Source of the DNA: Bacillus sp. FJAT-27445
Lineage (GTDB): Bacteria > Bacillota > Bacilli > Bacillales > Cytobacillaceae
Direction: 5' to 3'
NCBI RefSeq assembly: GCF_001510665.1
Contig: NZ_LMTI01000002.1
Coordinates: 313,246 to 377,245, forward strand
DNA length: 64,000 nt
In this document: piece after piece, positions 9,633 to 19,551 of the stretch
Numbering within the stretch: position 1 is the stretch's first letter
Layout: each line of letters begins with the position of its first letter
The notes under the pieces: model-generated
Database searches by the model: none
The model's input: the letters and a program-made list of their open reading frames with translations, nothing else
Told to the model about the DNA's origin: nothing
Translations under genes and position numbers: made by a program

Positions 9633-10031
9633 TCATGACCCGAACAGGGCAATTATTCTGGGCAAAAAAATTACCAATCCTAAAATGGCTGAAACACAGG
9701 CAAAGACGAAAACCGCTCCTGCCGAAATATCCTTTGCTTGTTTTGCAACTGGGTGAAAGTCCTTGGTTACGAGATCGACCGTCCTCTCTACTGCGGTATT
9801 CATTAGTTCAAGAGAGAGCATTCCCCCAATGGCGAAAAGAATGAACAGCCATTCCATTTTCGAAATCGAAAAATAGGCAGAAAGGCCAATTGCGGCAGCT
9901 CCCGAAATCAGATGGATTTGCATATTCCGTTCCGTTTGTACGGCAGAGACTATCCCCGCCAATGCATGTCCGAATGATTTCAACAGCCGGCTTGGAATGG
10001 ACCCCCTTTTACCTGGTGAGCCCATATCCAT
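9633..10031 (-). CDS. dgkA: Undecaprenol/diacylglycerol kinase family protein
   Basis: This small integral membrane kinase belongs to the DgkA family, whose Gram-positive members phosphorylate undecaprenol for cell-wall lipid carrier recycling. The 132-residue protein has three hydrophobic segments and the signature [14 protein letters not shown]. The open frame extends further upstream, but the ATG at 10031 has AGAAGGA eight bases before it and fits the family length; ATG 10025 is an alternative. It overlaps the 3' end of ybeY by 23 bases. Confidence 0.9.
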   Translation of the reverse strand: MDMGSPGKRGSIPSRLLKSFGHALAGIVSAVQTERNMQIHLISGAAAIGLSAYFSISKMEWLFILFAIGGMLSLELMNTAVERTVDLVTKDFHPVAKQAKDISAGAVFVFACVSAILGLVIFLPRIIALFGS

Positions 10032-10479
10032 CGAGAATGTCCTTCTGAAGCGAAAACATTTCCTTTTCATCCGCTTCTGTTTCATGGTCATAGCCAAGGA
10101 GATGAAGAAACCCGTGAATGGCCAAAAAGCCAAGCTCTCTCATAAACGAATGCCCGTATTCCTCTGCTTGCTCCTTCGTTTTAGGGATGGAAATAATGAT
10201 ATCGCCCAATACTCTTGGAAGGTCACCGCCGGAAATTTCGATTTCACCCTCTCCTGGCTCCTCCATCGGAAAGGATAGCACATCGGTAGGAACATCCTTC
10301 TGCCTGTATTCATGATTGATTTCCTGTATTCGTTCATTGCCGACAAAGGTAACAGACACTTCGCTCCCCCCCTCGACTTTCATTTGTTCAGCCGCATAAT
10401 TCAGCAGGCTTTCAAGGCTGGTAATATCATCTTCCATTACCAAGCCCGTTTCATCCAAAAAATCTACTATCATTTTCAT
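10009..10479 (-). CDS. ybeY: Endoribonuclease YbeY (16S rRNA maturation)
   Basis: YbeY is a zinc metalloprotein needed for 16S rRNA 3'-end processing and ribosome quality control. The 156 residues end with the zinc motif [11 protein letters not shown] (H-x3-H-x5-H). The start ATG overlaps the stop of pgpH (ATGA arrangement), with AAAGGTGAT six bases upstream. Its end overlaps dgkA, which indicates tight coupling in one operon. Confidence 0.95.
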   Translation of the reverse strand: MKMIVDFLDETGLVMEDDITSLESLLNYAAEQMKVEGGSEVSVTFVGNERIQEINHEYRQKDVPTDVLSFPMEEPGEGEIEISGGDLPRVLGDIIISIPKTKEQAEEYGHSFMRELGFLAIHGFLHLLGYDHETEADEKEMFSLQKDILDGYGLTR

Positions 10480-12659
10480 ACATCCATCACCTTTTGTTTT
10501 GTCATTTCTGTGGGATATTCGATCCGAGAATGGAAAATTCCCTTAAGCGTTTCGCACAATGTATGTTCTACGACTTCAATTTCCCTCAGCGTCAAGTCAC
10601 ATTCATTAAACTGCCCATCCTGAAGCTTGTCTGAAATAATGGAGTGGACCAGTAATTCAATTTGTTCAGGAGTTGGCTGTGCCATTGAGCGGACTGCGGC
10701 CTCAACGCTGTCCGCTATTCCGATAATGGCAGTCTCCTTTGTCTGGGCTCTCGGGCCAGGATAGCGGAAATCCGATTCATTGACCGTTCCTGTCTGTTTC
10801 GCTTTATGGTAAAAGTACTTTATTATTGATGTTCCATGGTGCTGCTCAGCAATATCTATAATTTCCTTAGGCATGTGGTGCTTTTTCAGCAAGGCGGCGC
10901 CATCCGTTGCATGCGCAATAATAATTTGCGCACTTTTCCCGGGTGCTAGCCGGTCATGAGGATTTTCCCTGTTAACCTGGTTCTCGATGAAAAACAAAGG
11001 CCTTTTCGTCTTGCCGACATCGTGGTAATAACACCCCACCCTCGCAAGAAGCCCATTGGCTCCTATCGATTCACAGGCAGCTTCTGACATATTCGCGACC
11101 ATAACGCTATGGTGGTACGTCCCAGGAGCTTCCGTCAGAATTTTTTTAAGTAAAGGGTGATTGGGATTCGAGAGCTCAATCAGCCTCAATGTTGATAATA
11201 TCCCGAAGCTAGCCTCAAGAAACGGAAGCAGACCGATTGCCAGTACCGCGGAGGCAATCCCGGAAACCGCGGCGAAAATAAAAATCAGCCCGTACTCCAT
11301 TCCGGTATATTGAGTATTCCGGAGGAAAAGCAGCGACAGGATTACCATAAAATTCACCAATGAAATGAACACGCCTGCCGGCAGTATTTTTGACCTTGCA
11401 TTATGGTCCTTGAGGAGAAGGGTTGCCGCAATACCGCCGCACAGAATATAAATGCCCGCTGACATATTCAGGGCTCCCGTCGTCTCTTCATTGAAAATGA
11501 TGCTTCCGCAAATACCCTGGACCGCAGCCGTAAGCCAGGCCAGCCTTTCATCAATCAGGGTTTTAATAATCATGCCAGCCATGGCAGCAGGGAAAAGATA
11601 GCTAATCCCCTCATAGCCAAATTGCTGGAATTGGCTGACAATTTTCATGAGGATGATCGATAAAGTAAATATCATCCCAAACAGAAGGAGGTGTGCCTGC
11701 TTTTTATCTGGTGAGTCCTTGCGCTCCAGAAAATAATAATAGATTGACGATAAAATAATTACAATTAGGAGCAACAATCCAAACAAAGGTTTTTTCGAAT
11801 CCTGGCTCTCAAGGAGGCCGGTTAACTTAAGTTGCCTGTAAATTTCATGGCTTATCAGCTCGCCTTCCTCGACAATGACCTGCCCTTCAAGGATTTTGAT
11901 AGGCTCCACACTCTCCGCAGTACGCCTGCGCAATTCTTCCGTTGCCTGCGGATCATAAAACTCGTTCTGGATTACAGCGAACCTTCCTAAAAAAATCGCA
12001 GCCCGTTTCAAGCTGTTGCCAAGTGTTGAGAACTTTAATTCCTCTTCGACCTTTTTCTTTGCATTTTCAACTGCATCCGCGGGAATAGGCTTACTCATTA
12101 CGTTATTTACCGCTGTTACCGTTAAGTCCTTCGCTATTGCAAGCTGTCCTTTATTGGCGGAAACGAGAGCTGTGAACACTTCCTCCGGCAAATCATCTGT
12201 TACAGACTGAGTCAGCCTGCCTTTCAGTTTTTTCACCTTATCCTGAAGCGTGATTTCCTTAGGCAGCGCAGACTGAGGTTCAGGGGTTTCCCCTTCTCCT
12301 GCATTTTTTTTCATTTCATTTTGTATTTCCTGGTTCACTTTTATCGCTGTGTCGAAAATCGAGGCGATAAGGTCAACCTGGTTCTGGGTATATTCGCTCT
12401 TCAGCGTATAAACTCCCTGTACCCTCTCAAGCTCCTGTTTGCGCTTTTCCTCTGTACTTTCTTTATCCTCGACAGTAATCGGAGAAACCACCGTTTTCTC
12501 AGCTATATCTAAAAGACCCATCTTTAACTTATCCGGCTTAACATTGCCGTACATGGACACGAACATGATTGCACCAATCAGGGCAAAAAAGAGAACACGG
12601 AAAAAAGCATTATCAAGCAACCGCTTTACCTTCTGAAACTGGCGCCTAAGCAAATCCAT
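10476..12659 (-). CDS. pgpH: 7TM-HD cyclic di-AMP phosphodiesterase PgpH (YqfF)
   Basis: This 727-residue membrane protein has an N-terminal membrane segment, a large extracellular domain (about residues 40-290) and seven transmembrane helices (about 300-500). A cytosolic HD domain follows, with YHDVGK as the metal motif (H-D at about residue 555). In related Firmicutes this 7TMR-HD protein degrades cyclic di-AMP to pApA. I start at the ATG preceded by GGGGAAGGGG; an ATG 39 bases upstream lacks a good ribosome site. It precedes ybeY and dgkA. Confidence 0.92.
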   Translation of the reverse strand: MDLLRRQFQKVKRLLDNAFFRVLFFALIGAIMFVSMYGNVKPDKLKMGLLDIAEKTVVSPITVEDKESTEEKRKQELERVQGVYTLKSEYTQNQVDLIASIFDTAIKVNQEIQNEMKKNAGEGETPEPQSALPKEITLQDKVKKLKGRLTQSVTDDLPEEVFTALVSANKGQLAIAKDLTVTAVNNVMSKPIPADAVENAKKKVEEELKFSTLGNSLKRAAIFLGRFAVIQNEFYDPQATEELRRRTAESVEPIKILEGQVIVEEGELISHEIYRQLKLTGLLESQDSKKPLFGLLLLIVIILSSIYYYFLERKDSPDKKQAHLLLFGMIFTLSIILMKIVSQFQQFGYEGISYLFPAAMAGMIIKTLIDERLAWLTAAVQGICGSIIFNEETTGALNMSAGIYILCGGIAATLLLKDHNARSKILPAGVFISLVNFMVILSLLFLRNTQYTGMEYGLIFIFAAVSGIASAVLAIGLLPFLEASFGILSTLRLIELSNPNHPLLKKILTEAPGTYHHSVMVANMSEAACESIGANGLLARVGCYYHDVGKTKRPLFFIENQVNRENPHDRLAPGKSAQIIIAHATDGAALLKKHHMPKEIIDIAEQHHGTSIIKYFYHKAKQTGTVNESDFRYPGPRAQTKETAIIGIADSVEAAVRSMAQPTPEQIELLVHSIISDKLQDGQFNECDLTLREIEVVEHTLCETLKGIFHSRIEYPTEMTKQKVMDV

Positions 12660-12886
12660 TATGGTTTCCCCTTCCCCAAGCTGGATGCCCCTCTTCATTT
12701 ACCTTATTTCGAAATTATGGACATCTTTCCCTTTTCAAAATCATAACAGTTTTTACTGGAAGTTTCACTTATATTTCGTAAAGGCCCCATTGAACAGGGG
12801 AGTGTCTATACATTCTGATTGTCTTGAATGTAAGTGAATTGAGCCGAAACACACCGGTTTTGGGGATAGTTCCGGGAACGGACCAA

Positions 12887-12917
12887 AAGAAAAAACTGCC
12901 CCATGGGAGCAGCTTTT
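12887..12917 (-). terminator. phoH terminator
   Basis: The stem AAAAACTGC...GCAGCTTTTT (12891-12917) overlaps the phoH stop codon, and the minus strand continues with T residues. It separates the yqfD-phoH unit from pgpH. In the gap 12660-12886 I see no gene; it should hold the pgpH promoter. Confidence 0.75.
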
Positions 12918-13876
12918 TACTCAGCTTTGCCGTATGCTTCAATAATCCTACCGACAAGAGGGTGCCTGACAACATCACTTTGTTCAAGCCGGATAATGGA
13001 TATGCCTCTTACCCCGTCCAGTATCTCCTCGGCTGAGAACAGACCGGATTTTACGCCCTTAGGGAGGTCAACCTGAGTTTTATCACCGGTTATAACCATT
13101 TTTGAACCAAATCCCAAACGTGTCAGGAACATCTTCATCTGGGCATGGGTTGTGTTCTGCGCTTCATCAAGGATGACAAATGCTTCATCCAATGTCCGCC
13201 CTCGCATATAGGCCAGTGGCGCTATCTCAATCGTTCCTCGCTCCATAAGCCTCACCGTATGCTCCATGCCAAGGACGTCGTGAAGTGCATCGTATAGCGG
13301 CCTAAGGTAGGGGTCGACCTTTTCCTTCAGGTCTCCCGGCAGGAAGCCGAGGCTCTCGCCTGCTTCAACAGCCGGCCTTGTTAAAATGATCTTGTTAACA
13401 ATTCCATTTTTCAAGGCTGCTACCGCCATGACAACGGCTAGATACGTTTTCCCCGTCCCGGCGGGTCCAATCCCAAAAACCATATCATTCTTTTTCATGG
13501 CATTAATGTAATATCCCTGCCCGATTGTTTTTACCCTGATTGATTTACCTCGCGCATTTTTTGCGATTTCCTCATCGAATAAATTCTCAAAATAATTAAG
13601 GGTCCCTTTTCTAGCAAGCTCAATGGCATACAGCATATCCCTTGGGCCGATGGCAATGCCCCTCCTGATGACACGAACAAGCTTGTCTAGGACTGAAGCG
13701 GCAAGTTCCGCATTTTCAGCAGGTCCGGCAACGTGGACGGTTTCGCCACGTGATATAACCGAAACCTGCAGTTCCTGTTCCAAAAGTTTAAGATTTGAAT
13801 CCGAATTTCCAAAAAGGGTTACAGCCTCATTTGGATTTTCAAGCTGAAGTTGGATCATTCTTGAATTTTCTGTCAT
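12917..13876 (-). CDS. phoH: PhoH family ATPase
   Basis: This 319-residue protein has an N-terminal KH-like region and a C-terminal RecA-like ATPase core with Walker A GPAGTGKTYLAV (about residue 136) and Walker B FVILDEAQN. PhoH-type proteins are predicted RNA helicase/nuclease partners tied to ribosome biogenesis and often neighbour ybeY, as here. The start codon directly follows the yqfD stop, so the two are cotranscribed. Confidence 0.94.
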   Translation of the reverse strand: MTENSRMIQLQLENPNEAVTLFGNSDSNLKLLEQELQVSVISRGETVHVAGPAENAELAASVLDKLVRVIRRGIAIGPRDMLYAIELARKGTLNYFENLFDEEIAKNARGKSIRVKTIGQGYYINAMKKNDMVFGIGPAGTGKTYLAVVMAVAALKNGIVNKIILTRPAVEAGESLGFLPGDLKEKVDPYLRPLYDALHDVLGMEHTVRLMERGTIEIAPLAYMRGRTLDEAFVILDEAQNTTHAQMKMFLTRLGFGSKMVITGDKTQVDLPKGVKSGLFSAEEILDGVRGISIIRLEQSDVVRHPLVGRIIEAYGKAE

Positions 13877-15067
13877 TCATGAGTCTCCTTGGATAATGGG
13901 TTGTCCTATCGCGATATTTTCTACAACTGTATAAAGAATTGACAGCTTAACTTTACCATTCGTAATCGAGCTGTGCAAAATTTTTTCACCTTTGATTATA
14001 GCATCTTCATCAATGTGTTTTTTTATATCCGCCCTTGCCAATTCAGAAGCCCTTTTTATTGCTTCACTTTTTGTATAGATCCTTGTAACTTCTTCCCGTT
14101 CCCTCATCGTCTTGTTAACGTATGCAATAGGAATCTCCCATTTAAATATTTTCAACCCCGCAGCAGCCGTTTCAGTTTCGTAACTTACCATGCTAACTTT
14201 TCCAAATCCCCAGATTGGCAGCTCCATACGACCGATTCGCAAATAATGCTTTTGCTGTTCCTTGCCATTGAACACCTGGAATGTTGCGGATAGGGGAAGT
14301 TCAATTTTTCCTTTATACAATGTTTCCCCCCATACTACGCCCTTCGCGGCCACCGGTTCCATAGCACCTTCCTTGCCGATAAGGCCTGATACGAGAAGCT
14401 GTCCAGGTACTACACGGTCATTTACCTCGAAGAGCTTTCGGCCCTTTTCGATAAAATAGTTGGCAATGACAGCTTCCTTTTTGGCAATTAGGTGCCTTGG
14501 CCCGACATATTCTGGTGATAGGGGCTGGTTCTTTTCCACCACCCGAAAATGGAAGGTAGTCCCCTTTAACTCAACCCCGACCCAGGTAATTGCATCAACC
14601 CTGTTCGTTAATTCCTTTTGGATTATTTCAACACTTTCGAGGAAAAACATCGGCTTTCCTCTCTTCACACCCAACTTGTCCAATTCCTGGCGAATCTCAT
14701 ATTCTGTTGCAGGTTTTGCTCCTTTTATTTCTATACCCCAAACTATATTCGATAACAACATGACCACAAAGAAAAATAGAATCGCCCCAATTAAAAATCC
14801 GCTGTTGCGGAGGAGCCTCCTTAAAAGGAAAGGGGCTCCCTTTCTCTTAAGGAAAAACACCTTGCACTCACTGTCCCTTGCATACTTACGTATTTCCAGC
14901 GCATCGCTTAGCCTCATGGTGAACAGAGCGGATTCAGGGGAAATTCTCCTGGCTTCCCATATTTGCACACCATTCTTAGAGAGTACATTTATAAATCGTT
15001 CTAATCCCTTGCCTGTTATCCTAACTGTCACTTTACCCGTAATAAATTCAACCCACCGATTCTTCAT
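13877..15067 (-). CDS. yqfD: Sporulation protein YqfD
   Basis: This 396-residue protein is the YqfD family member found next to yqfC and phoH in spore formers. It has one transmembrane helix (about residues 91-110, FLIGAILFFFVVMLLSNIVW) between an N-terminal cytosolic region and a large C-terminal domain. The family is expressed under SigE in the mother cell in B. subtilis; its biochemical role is not established. The start overlaps the yqfC stop by four bases. Confidence 0.92.
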   Translation of the reverse strand: MKNRWVEFITGKVTVRITGKGLERFINVLSKNGVQIWEARRISPESALFTMRLSDALEIRKYARDSECKVFFLKRKGAPFLLRRLLRNSGFLIGAILFFFVVMLLSNIVWGIEIKGAKPATEYEIRQELDKLGVKRGKPMFFLESVEIIQKELTNRVDAITWVGVELKGTTFHFRVVEKNQPLSPEYVGPRHLIAKKEAVIANYFIEKGRKLFEVNDRVVPGQLLVSGLIGKEGAMEPVAAKGVVWGETLYKGKIELPLSATFQVFNGKEQQKHYLRIGRMELPIWGFGKVSMVSYETETAAAGLKIFKWEIPIAYVNKTMREREEVTRIYTKSEAIKRASELARADIKKHIDEDAIIKGEKILHSSITNGKVKLSILYTVVENIAIGQPIIQGDS

Positions 15068-15366
15068 TTTGCCCCCCCGGCCTCTTCCTGGATATAAATA
15101 ACCTGGTCAATTTTCCCTTCAAGCAAAATTTCTTCTGGCAAGATAGTTTTAATAACAAATGCTTTCCCTTTTATCAGAAGCTGCCCTTTCTTTAGCAGCA
15201 GCCTTAATTCCCTGTCCGTGAAGGCAAGCAGCCCCCTATGGTTTTCAACGTAAATGTGGATTTGTCCGATCATCGTAATCCGCGGCAAGTCCATCAAAAC
15301 GTCCTGAGGAAGATCCATTTTTACTGCTATCCAGTTTCGGAGGCGCTGGCCCCATTTTTTTGCCAT
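15064..15366 (-). CDS. yqfC: Sporulation protein YqfC
   Basis: This 100-residue protein of the YqfC family has a YabP-like fold (ITMIGQIHIYVENHRGLLAF). In B. subtilis it is under mother-cell SigE control. The ATG is ten bases after the ribosome binding site AAAGGAGG; a GTG further upstream is inside that site and unlikely to be used. It is translationally coupled to yqfD. Confidence 0.9.
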   Translation of the reverse strand: MAKKWGQRLRNWIAVKMDLPQDVLMDLPRITMIGQIHIYVENHRGLLAFTDRELRLLLKKGQLLIKGKAFVIKTILPEEILLEGKIDQVIYIQEEAGGAK

Positions 15367-15466
15367 AAAAAAAGAACCTCCTTTCACATCATATATTTAT
15401 GAAATGAAAGAAGGTTCTAGCACCTGTTTTTCAACCCAAGCCTCAAATGCCGGGATATGTGATTTT

Positions 15467-15922
15467 TTATCTTTTATAATAAGGCTTTTTCGATCTTGGC
15501 GGGCCAAGTATTTCCGCCCAAACTATCGCATCCGCAAGATTTTTTTCCTTTAGCGATTCTATAGTCAGAGATTCTTCCTGAACAGCTGTAACCTTGCCAC
15601 GAATTTGACGGGCGGAATCCTGTTTCTTAGCCGGAACCGTGGTGGAAATGGGTACCAGGACTTCTTCCTGGGCAGCCGCAGATTGTTTGGCACGTGCCGG
15701 AGCCTGGCCATGGGTCTCCTGATGATGCTGGACTGGGCGCCTGCCTGAACCCCGTGGTTCGGGATTAGTTGCATCCTGAACCATTTCCTTCAGCTCCCTC
15801 GTAATCTCAGGAAGCCTCCTTGGACGCTTGTTTTCAGCACTTCGTTTTGATTTTGAAAACATTGAAGTGACAAAAGCGATTAATATAAATAGAAGAATCG
15901 GATTTTCAAAAATTCTTTCCAA
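15467..15922 (-). CDS. Membrane-anchored protein of unknown function at the yqfB position
   Basis: The 151-residue protein starts with one transmembrane helix (ENPILLFILIAFVTSMFS, residues about 6-23). A basic stretch and a long low-complexity linker rich in Gln, Ala, Pro and His follow (about 50-110). It ends in a compact conserved-looking tail, ADAIVWAEILGPPRSKKPYY. I do not recognise a domain. The gene lies between floA and yqfC, where B. subtilis has yqfB, a much shorter gene. The neighbouring FloA and NfeD act in membrane microdomains, so a membrane role is possible but unproven. Confidence 0.75.
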   Translation of the reverse strand: MERIFENPILLFILIAFVTSMFSKSKRSAENKRPRRLPEITRELKEMVQDATNPEPRGSGRRPVQHHQETHGQAPARAKQSAAAQEEVLVPISTTVPAKKQDSARQIRGKVTAVQEESLTIESLKEKNLADAIVWAEILGPPRSKKPYYKR

Positions 15923-15961
15923 TGTGAGCCTCCTTCCCTGCCTTCAGCAGTTCTGGGCTGG

Positions 15962-16951
15962 TTATTGTCCGTCCTTTTTATCCTTGCCCATTTTTCCGAT
16001 TGAGCCTCTCATATCAGTGTCCGCGGAAATATTTTTAAAATTAAGGTAATCCATCACGCCAATATTTCCAGATTTCAAAGCTTCCGCCATCGCAAGCGGC
16101 ACTTCTGCCTCTGCCTGGACAACCATCGCTCTCATTTCTTCAACCCTTGCTCTCATTTCCTGTTCATTCGCAACAGCCATTGCCCGACGCTCTTCAGCTT
16201 TTGCTTGGGCAATTTTCTTGTCGGCTTCAGCCTGTTCGGTCTGAAGCTCCGCACCGATATTTTTGCCGATATCTACATCCGCGATATCAATGGATAGGAT
16301 TTCAAATGCTGTTCCCGCATCAAGCCCCTTTGCAAGGACCGTTTGGGAAATCAAATCTGGATTTTCCAGAACTTTGCTGTGGTTTTCAGAAGAACCAATC
16401 GTCGAAACGACCCCTTCACCAACACGGGCAACAACAGTTTCCTCTCCAGCACCACCGACGAGGCGGTCGATGTTCGCGCGTACGGTAATTCTGGCCTTTG
16501 CCTTAACCTCGATCCCGTTCATGGCAACCCCGGCAATAAAAGGAGTTTCAATAACCTTTGGGTTAACGCTCATTTGGACGGCTTCAAGCACGTCACGGCC
16601 AGCAAGGTCAATTGCAGCGCTGCGTTCAAAAGAAAGCTCTATATTCGCCCTGTGGGCGGCAATCAAGGCATTCACGACCCTGTCAACATTCCCCCCGGCC
16701 AAATAGTGGCTTTCCAGTTGGTTTGTTGTTACATTCAATCCTGCCTTGTGCGCCTTAATCAGAGGGTTAATTACCCTGTGTGGCGTAACACGGCGGAGCC
16801 TCATTCCTACAAGTGTAAAAATGCTCACCCTGACGCCCGCAGCCAAAGCGGAAATCCAAAGCATGACTGGGACAAAAGAAAGCAATATCCCAAATACAAT
16901 AATAGCGACTGCTACAATAGCAATCATAAAAACAGCCTCGTTTGTTAACAT
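15962..16951 (-). CDS. floA: Flotillin-like protein FloA
   Basis: FloA (YqfA) is a bacterial flotillin that scaffolds functional membrane microdomains. The 329-residue sequence is highly conserved: an N-terminal hydrophobic segment ([20 protein letters not shown]), the PHB-like domain (about 40-230, with [20 protein letters not shown]) and a coiled coil rich in Ala/Glu repeats ([20 protein letters not shown]). The ATG follows GGAGG. It is directly downstream of the NfeD-type gene, its usual partner. Confidence 0.96.
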   Translation of the reverse strand: MLTNEAVFMIAIVAVAIIVFGILLSFVPVMLWISALAAGVRVSIFTLVGMRLRRVTPHRVINPLIKAHKAGLNVTTNQLESHYLAGGNVDRVVNALIAAHRANIELSFERSAAIDLAGRDVLEAVQMSVNPKVIETPFIAGVAMNGIEVKAKARITVRANIDRLVGGAGEETVVARVGEGVVSTIGSSENHSKVLENPDLISQTVLAKGLDAGTAFEILSIDIADVDIGKNIGAELQTEQAEADKKIAQAKAEERRAMAVANEQEMRARVEEMRAMVVQAEAEVPLAMAEALKSGNIGVMDYLNFKNISADTDMRGSIGKMGKDKKDGQ

Positions 16952-16962
16952 GGTCCAGCCTC

Positions 16963-17598
16963 CTATTTAATCTCTCTTACGACAACTCTTGGCCCTTCAA
17001 CTTCAATCACCTTCACCCTCGCATTTTGCGAGATGAATGAGCCCTCTGTTACAACATCCACACGCTCATTATTGATAATGGCAGTGCCCGACGGGCGTAG
17101 TACGGTTTGTGCAATTCCTTCCTTGCCCATCAAGTCCGTTCTATTCTCGTTGGAAACATAGCCATCTTCTTTGCGGGCGCTATCGAACAGGACCATCGAA
17201 TTGAACAAAGTCATTTTTTTATGGAAAACCTTTATTAATAAAATGAATAAGACAATCGAAAATAAAATCGAAATAAGCAGTGAAACCCCCATCTGAAACG
17301 TGTTCCCTCCCGCCAGGAATAGGCTTCCCACAAGGGCCGCAATCCCGAGTGTGCCGGCTACCGCTCCCGGCAAGAAAAATTCCATAAAGATTAGGACAAT
17401 GCCGACAACAAAAAGAGCGAGCGTCCCAAACCCGGCGAGACCCGCCATAAAGTGGCCATAAAAAAACAATAGCAATGCAGAAAGCCCTACTAGACCTGGA
17501 AGGCCAATCCGCGGTGAAAACAGTTCAAGGACGAAGGCCATGCCTGCGATAGACAATAATATTGTTACAACAATAGGGTCTGTTATAAATTCAGCCAT
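16963..17598 (-). CDS. NfeD family protein, short form without protease domain
   Basis: This 211-residue NfeD-like protein has three to four transmembrane helices (residues about 8-130) and a C-terminal OB-fold domain ([20 protein letters not shown] to the end). B. subtilis YqeZ at this locus is about twice as long because of an N-terminal ClpP-like serine protease domain, which is absent here; no Ser/Lys catalytic motif is visible. NfeD proteins work with flotillins, and floA follows after 11 bases. The start follows GGGGGG by nine bases; an in-frame ATG seven codons earlier overlaps that site. Confidence 0.9.
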   Translation of the reverse strand: MAEFITDPIVVTILLSIAGMAFVLELFSPRIGLPGLVGLSALLLFFYGHFMAGLAGFGTLALFVVGIVLIFMEFFLPGAVAGTLGIAALVGSLFLAGGNTFQMGVSLLISILFSIVLFILLIKVFHKKMTLFNSMVLFDSARKEDGYVSNENRTDLMGKEGIAQTVLRPSGTAIINNERVDVVTEGSFISQNARVKVIEVEGPRVVVREIK

Positions 17599-17673
17599 AC
17601 TTTTATCCCCCCCTTCCATACTCCCCTGCTCTATTATGTACGTTTATCTATATTAAAAGTTTCGTCCCGATAA

Positions 17674-17702
17674 AATTAAAACCGCAGGCTTACGCCTGCG
17701 GC
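17674..17702 (-). terminator. yqeY terminator
   Basis: The perfect stem CCGCAGGC-TTAC-GCCTGCGG (17682-17701) is followed on the minus strand by TTTTAATTTT. It ends the rpsU-yqeY transcript ahead of the nfeD-floA unit. Confidence 0.85.
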
Positions 17703-17719
17703 CATTGATGTCAGTTGAA

Positions 17720-18163
17720 TTATGAAAGGTGTTGTTGCACAAGTTTATTCACAAGCGATCCGTCTGCCTTGCCTTTAACTTTAGGCATGATAGCAGCCAT
17801 CACTTTCCCCATATCAGCTTTGGAATTTGCACCTGTTTCTGCGATTGTTTCTTTGACAATCCTCTCCAGTTCTTCTTCGGAAAGCTGCTGAGGCATGTAA
17901 ATTTCAACAATCGACAGTTCCTGGCGCAATTTTTCAACCAGGTCAGGACGACCTGCTTTATCAAATTCATGAAGGGAGTCTTTCCGTTGTTTCATTTCGC
18001 GAGAAAGGACAGTCAGCTCTTCATCTTCCGATAATTCCCTTCCATGCTTAATGGCTTCATTCTGCATGGAGGCTTTAACCATTCGGATGACCGTAAGCTT
18101 GTCTTTGTCTTTTGTTTTCATCGCTTGTTTCATGTCATTATTTAAACGCTCGAGAAGACTCAT
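17720..18163 (-). CDS. yqeY: GatB/YqeY domain-containing protein
   Basis: This 147-residue helical protein consists of the YqeY domain that is also found at the C-terminus of the GatB amidotransferase subunit, where it contacts tRNA. Free-standing YqeY has no settled function. Recognisable segments are [17 protein letters not shown] and the C-terminal [17 protein letters not shown]. It follows rpsU by 14 bases and has an AGGGTGG ribosome binding site, an arrangement widespread in Firmicutes. Confidence 0.94.
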   Translation of the reverse strand: MSLLERLNNDMKQAMKTKDKDKLTVIRMVKASMQNEAIKHGRELSEDEELTVLSREMKQRKDSLHEFDKAGRPDLVEKLRQELSIVEIYMPQQLSEEELERIVKETIAETGANSKADMGKVMAAIMPKVKGKADGSLVNKLVQQHLS

Positions 18164-18177
18164 AGGTCCACCCTCTC

Positions 18178-18351
18178 TTAAAACTTACGTTTTCTGGCTG
18201 CTTCAGACTTCTTCTTACGCTTGACACTTGGTTTTTCGTAGAATTCGCGCTTTCTTGCTTCTTGGATAGTACCTGACTTAGATACAGTACGTTTAAAGCG
18301 TCGAAGAGCATCTTCAAGCGATTCGTTTTTACGAACGACGGTTTTAGACAT
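18178..18351 (-). CDS. rpsU: 30S ribosomal protein S21
   Basis: S21 is a small basic protein of the 30S subunit platform. The 57 residues begin [20 protein letters not shown] and end in a lysine/arginine-rich tail, as in Bacillus S21. The ATG follows GAGGGAGGGAAA. It is the first gene of the rpsU-yqeY pair and reads away from the plus-strand phosphate transporter. Confidence 0.98.
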   Translation of the reverse strand: MSKTVVRKNESLEDALRRFKRTVSKSGTIQEARKREFYEKPSVKRKKKSEAARKRKF

Positions 18352-18586
18352 TCTCTTTCCCTCCCTCCGAACACAACACACTCACATCAAACACATGGAA
18401 AACCATGTACTTTGCCATTATAATACAACCTTTTAATGAGGTCAACTGAATTTACATGAAGGATACAGTTAAATGTCCACTTTTTTATAATAATCTAGAA
18501 TCCTCAGTACTGATAGGCTTTACTGCCAAAAAATTCATTCATGGTCTCCCTGGACAGGCCATAGACTGGTAGAGGGAGTGGATGCC

Positions 18587-19507
18587 GTGAAGTATATCAT
18601 TTTATTTTGCTTATGCATTGGGCTGTTCATATTAGGAATGGCTATTATTCGGATTGGGATGTTCAATATATCCGGAAATCGGTTAAAAGTGCTGCTTCAA
18701 AAATTAACAAGCAACCCATTAAAAGGAATGGCCACAGGTACGCTGGTTACAGCCATCCTTCAAAGTAGTTCAACGGTAATGGTGCTTGCCATAGGATTGA
18801 TTTCCGCCAGGGTTTTGACCTTTCCGCAATCTATCGGGATTATTTTGGGAACAAATATCGGGACGACTTTTAAAACGGAACTGATTACTTTTGATCTTGG
18901 CGGAATCCTTGTGCCAATAGCCGCGGCAGGAGGACTATTAATGTTTGCAAGAAAGGTTGTGCTAAGAAGTGCTGGTATGGTCCTACTTGGCATTGCTTCG
19001 GTCTTCACCGCAATGAAAGGATTTGAAGCATTGTCAATGCCCCTTACTTCTGTTGATGCCGTCCATAGGCTTTTGTTGTCTTTGAACGAGCATATTTTGA
19101 TTGGGATAGCCGCGGGGGCTTTCATGACTGCTATTATTCAATCCAGTACGGCGATGACGGGAATCGCAATGGGCTTCCTTACCTCGGGGATTCTCGGGCT
19201 TGAAGCGGGCATCGCCGTCATGCTCGGCGCTAATATCGGGACATGCATCACCGCGCTCATCGCAGCGATAGGCGGGGGCCTGGAGGCGAGATTGGCTGCT
19301 TTTGCCCATGTATGGCTAAATGTTATTGGAGTCCTGCTTTTTATCCCTCTTATCCCAACCCTCGCGGATTTGGGCCCTGAGATTGCAAAATCGCCAGATG
19401 TCCAGCTGGCCCACATCAGTGTCATTTTCAATGTATCAACATCAATATTGGCGCTTCCTTTTGCCGAAAGGTTCGGCAGAATGATCATGTATCTTCACGG
19501 AAGGTAA
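18587..19507 (+). CDS. yqeW: Na/Pi cotransporter family protein (YqeW)
   Basis: This 306-residue membrane protein belongs to the NptA/PNaS family of sodium-dependent phosphate transporters. It carries the two inverted family repeats, each with the QSSS/QSST signature (AILQSSSTVMVLAIGLIS at about residue 60 and AIIQSSTAMTGIAMGFL at about 185) and GTNIGTT/GANIGTC motifs. It has about eight hydrophobic helices. I start at GTG 18587, eight bases after AGAGGGA; the upstream in-frame GTG at 18578 abuts that site. It lacks a C-terminal PhoU-like domain. Confidence 0.9.
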   Translation: MKYIILFCLCIGLFILGMAIIRIGMFNISGNRLKVLLQKLTSNPLKGMATGTLVTAILQSSSTVMVLAIGLISARVLTFPQSIGIILGTNIGTTFKTELITFDLGGILVPIAAAGGLLMFARKVVLRSAGMVLLGIASVFTAMKGFEALSMPLTSVDAVHRLLLSLNEHILIGIAAGAFMTAIIQSSTAMTGIAMGFLTSGILGLEAGIAVMLGANIGTCITALIAAIGGGLEARLAAFAHVWLNVIGVLLFIPLIPTLADLGPEIAKSPDVQLAHISVIFNVSTSILALPFAERFGRMIMYLHGR

Positions 19508-19516
19508 AATACAAAG

Positions 19517-19547
19517 AAAGCAGAGGCCATTATACGGCTTCTGCTTT
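19517..19547. terminator. Bidirectional terminator between yqeW and mtaB
   Basis: A 12-bp stem with one wobble pair (AAAGCAGAGGCC / GGCTTCTGCTTT) lies between the convergent yqeW and mtaB genes. It is flanked by T residues on the plus side and A residues on the minus side. Confidence 0.8.
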
Positions 19548-19551
19548 TACA

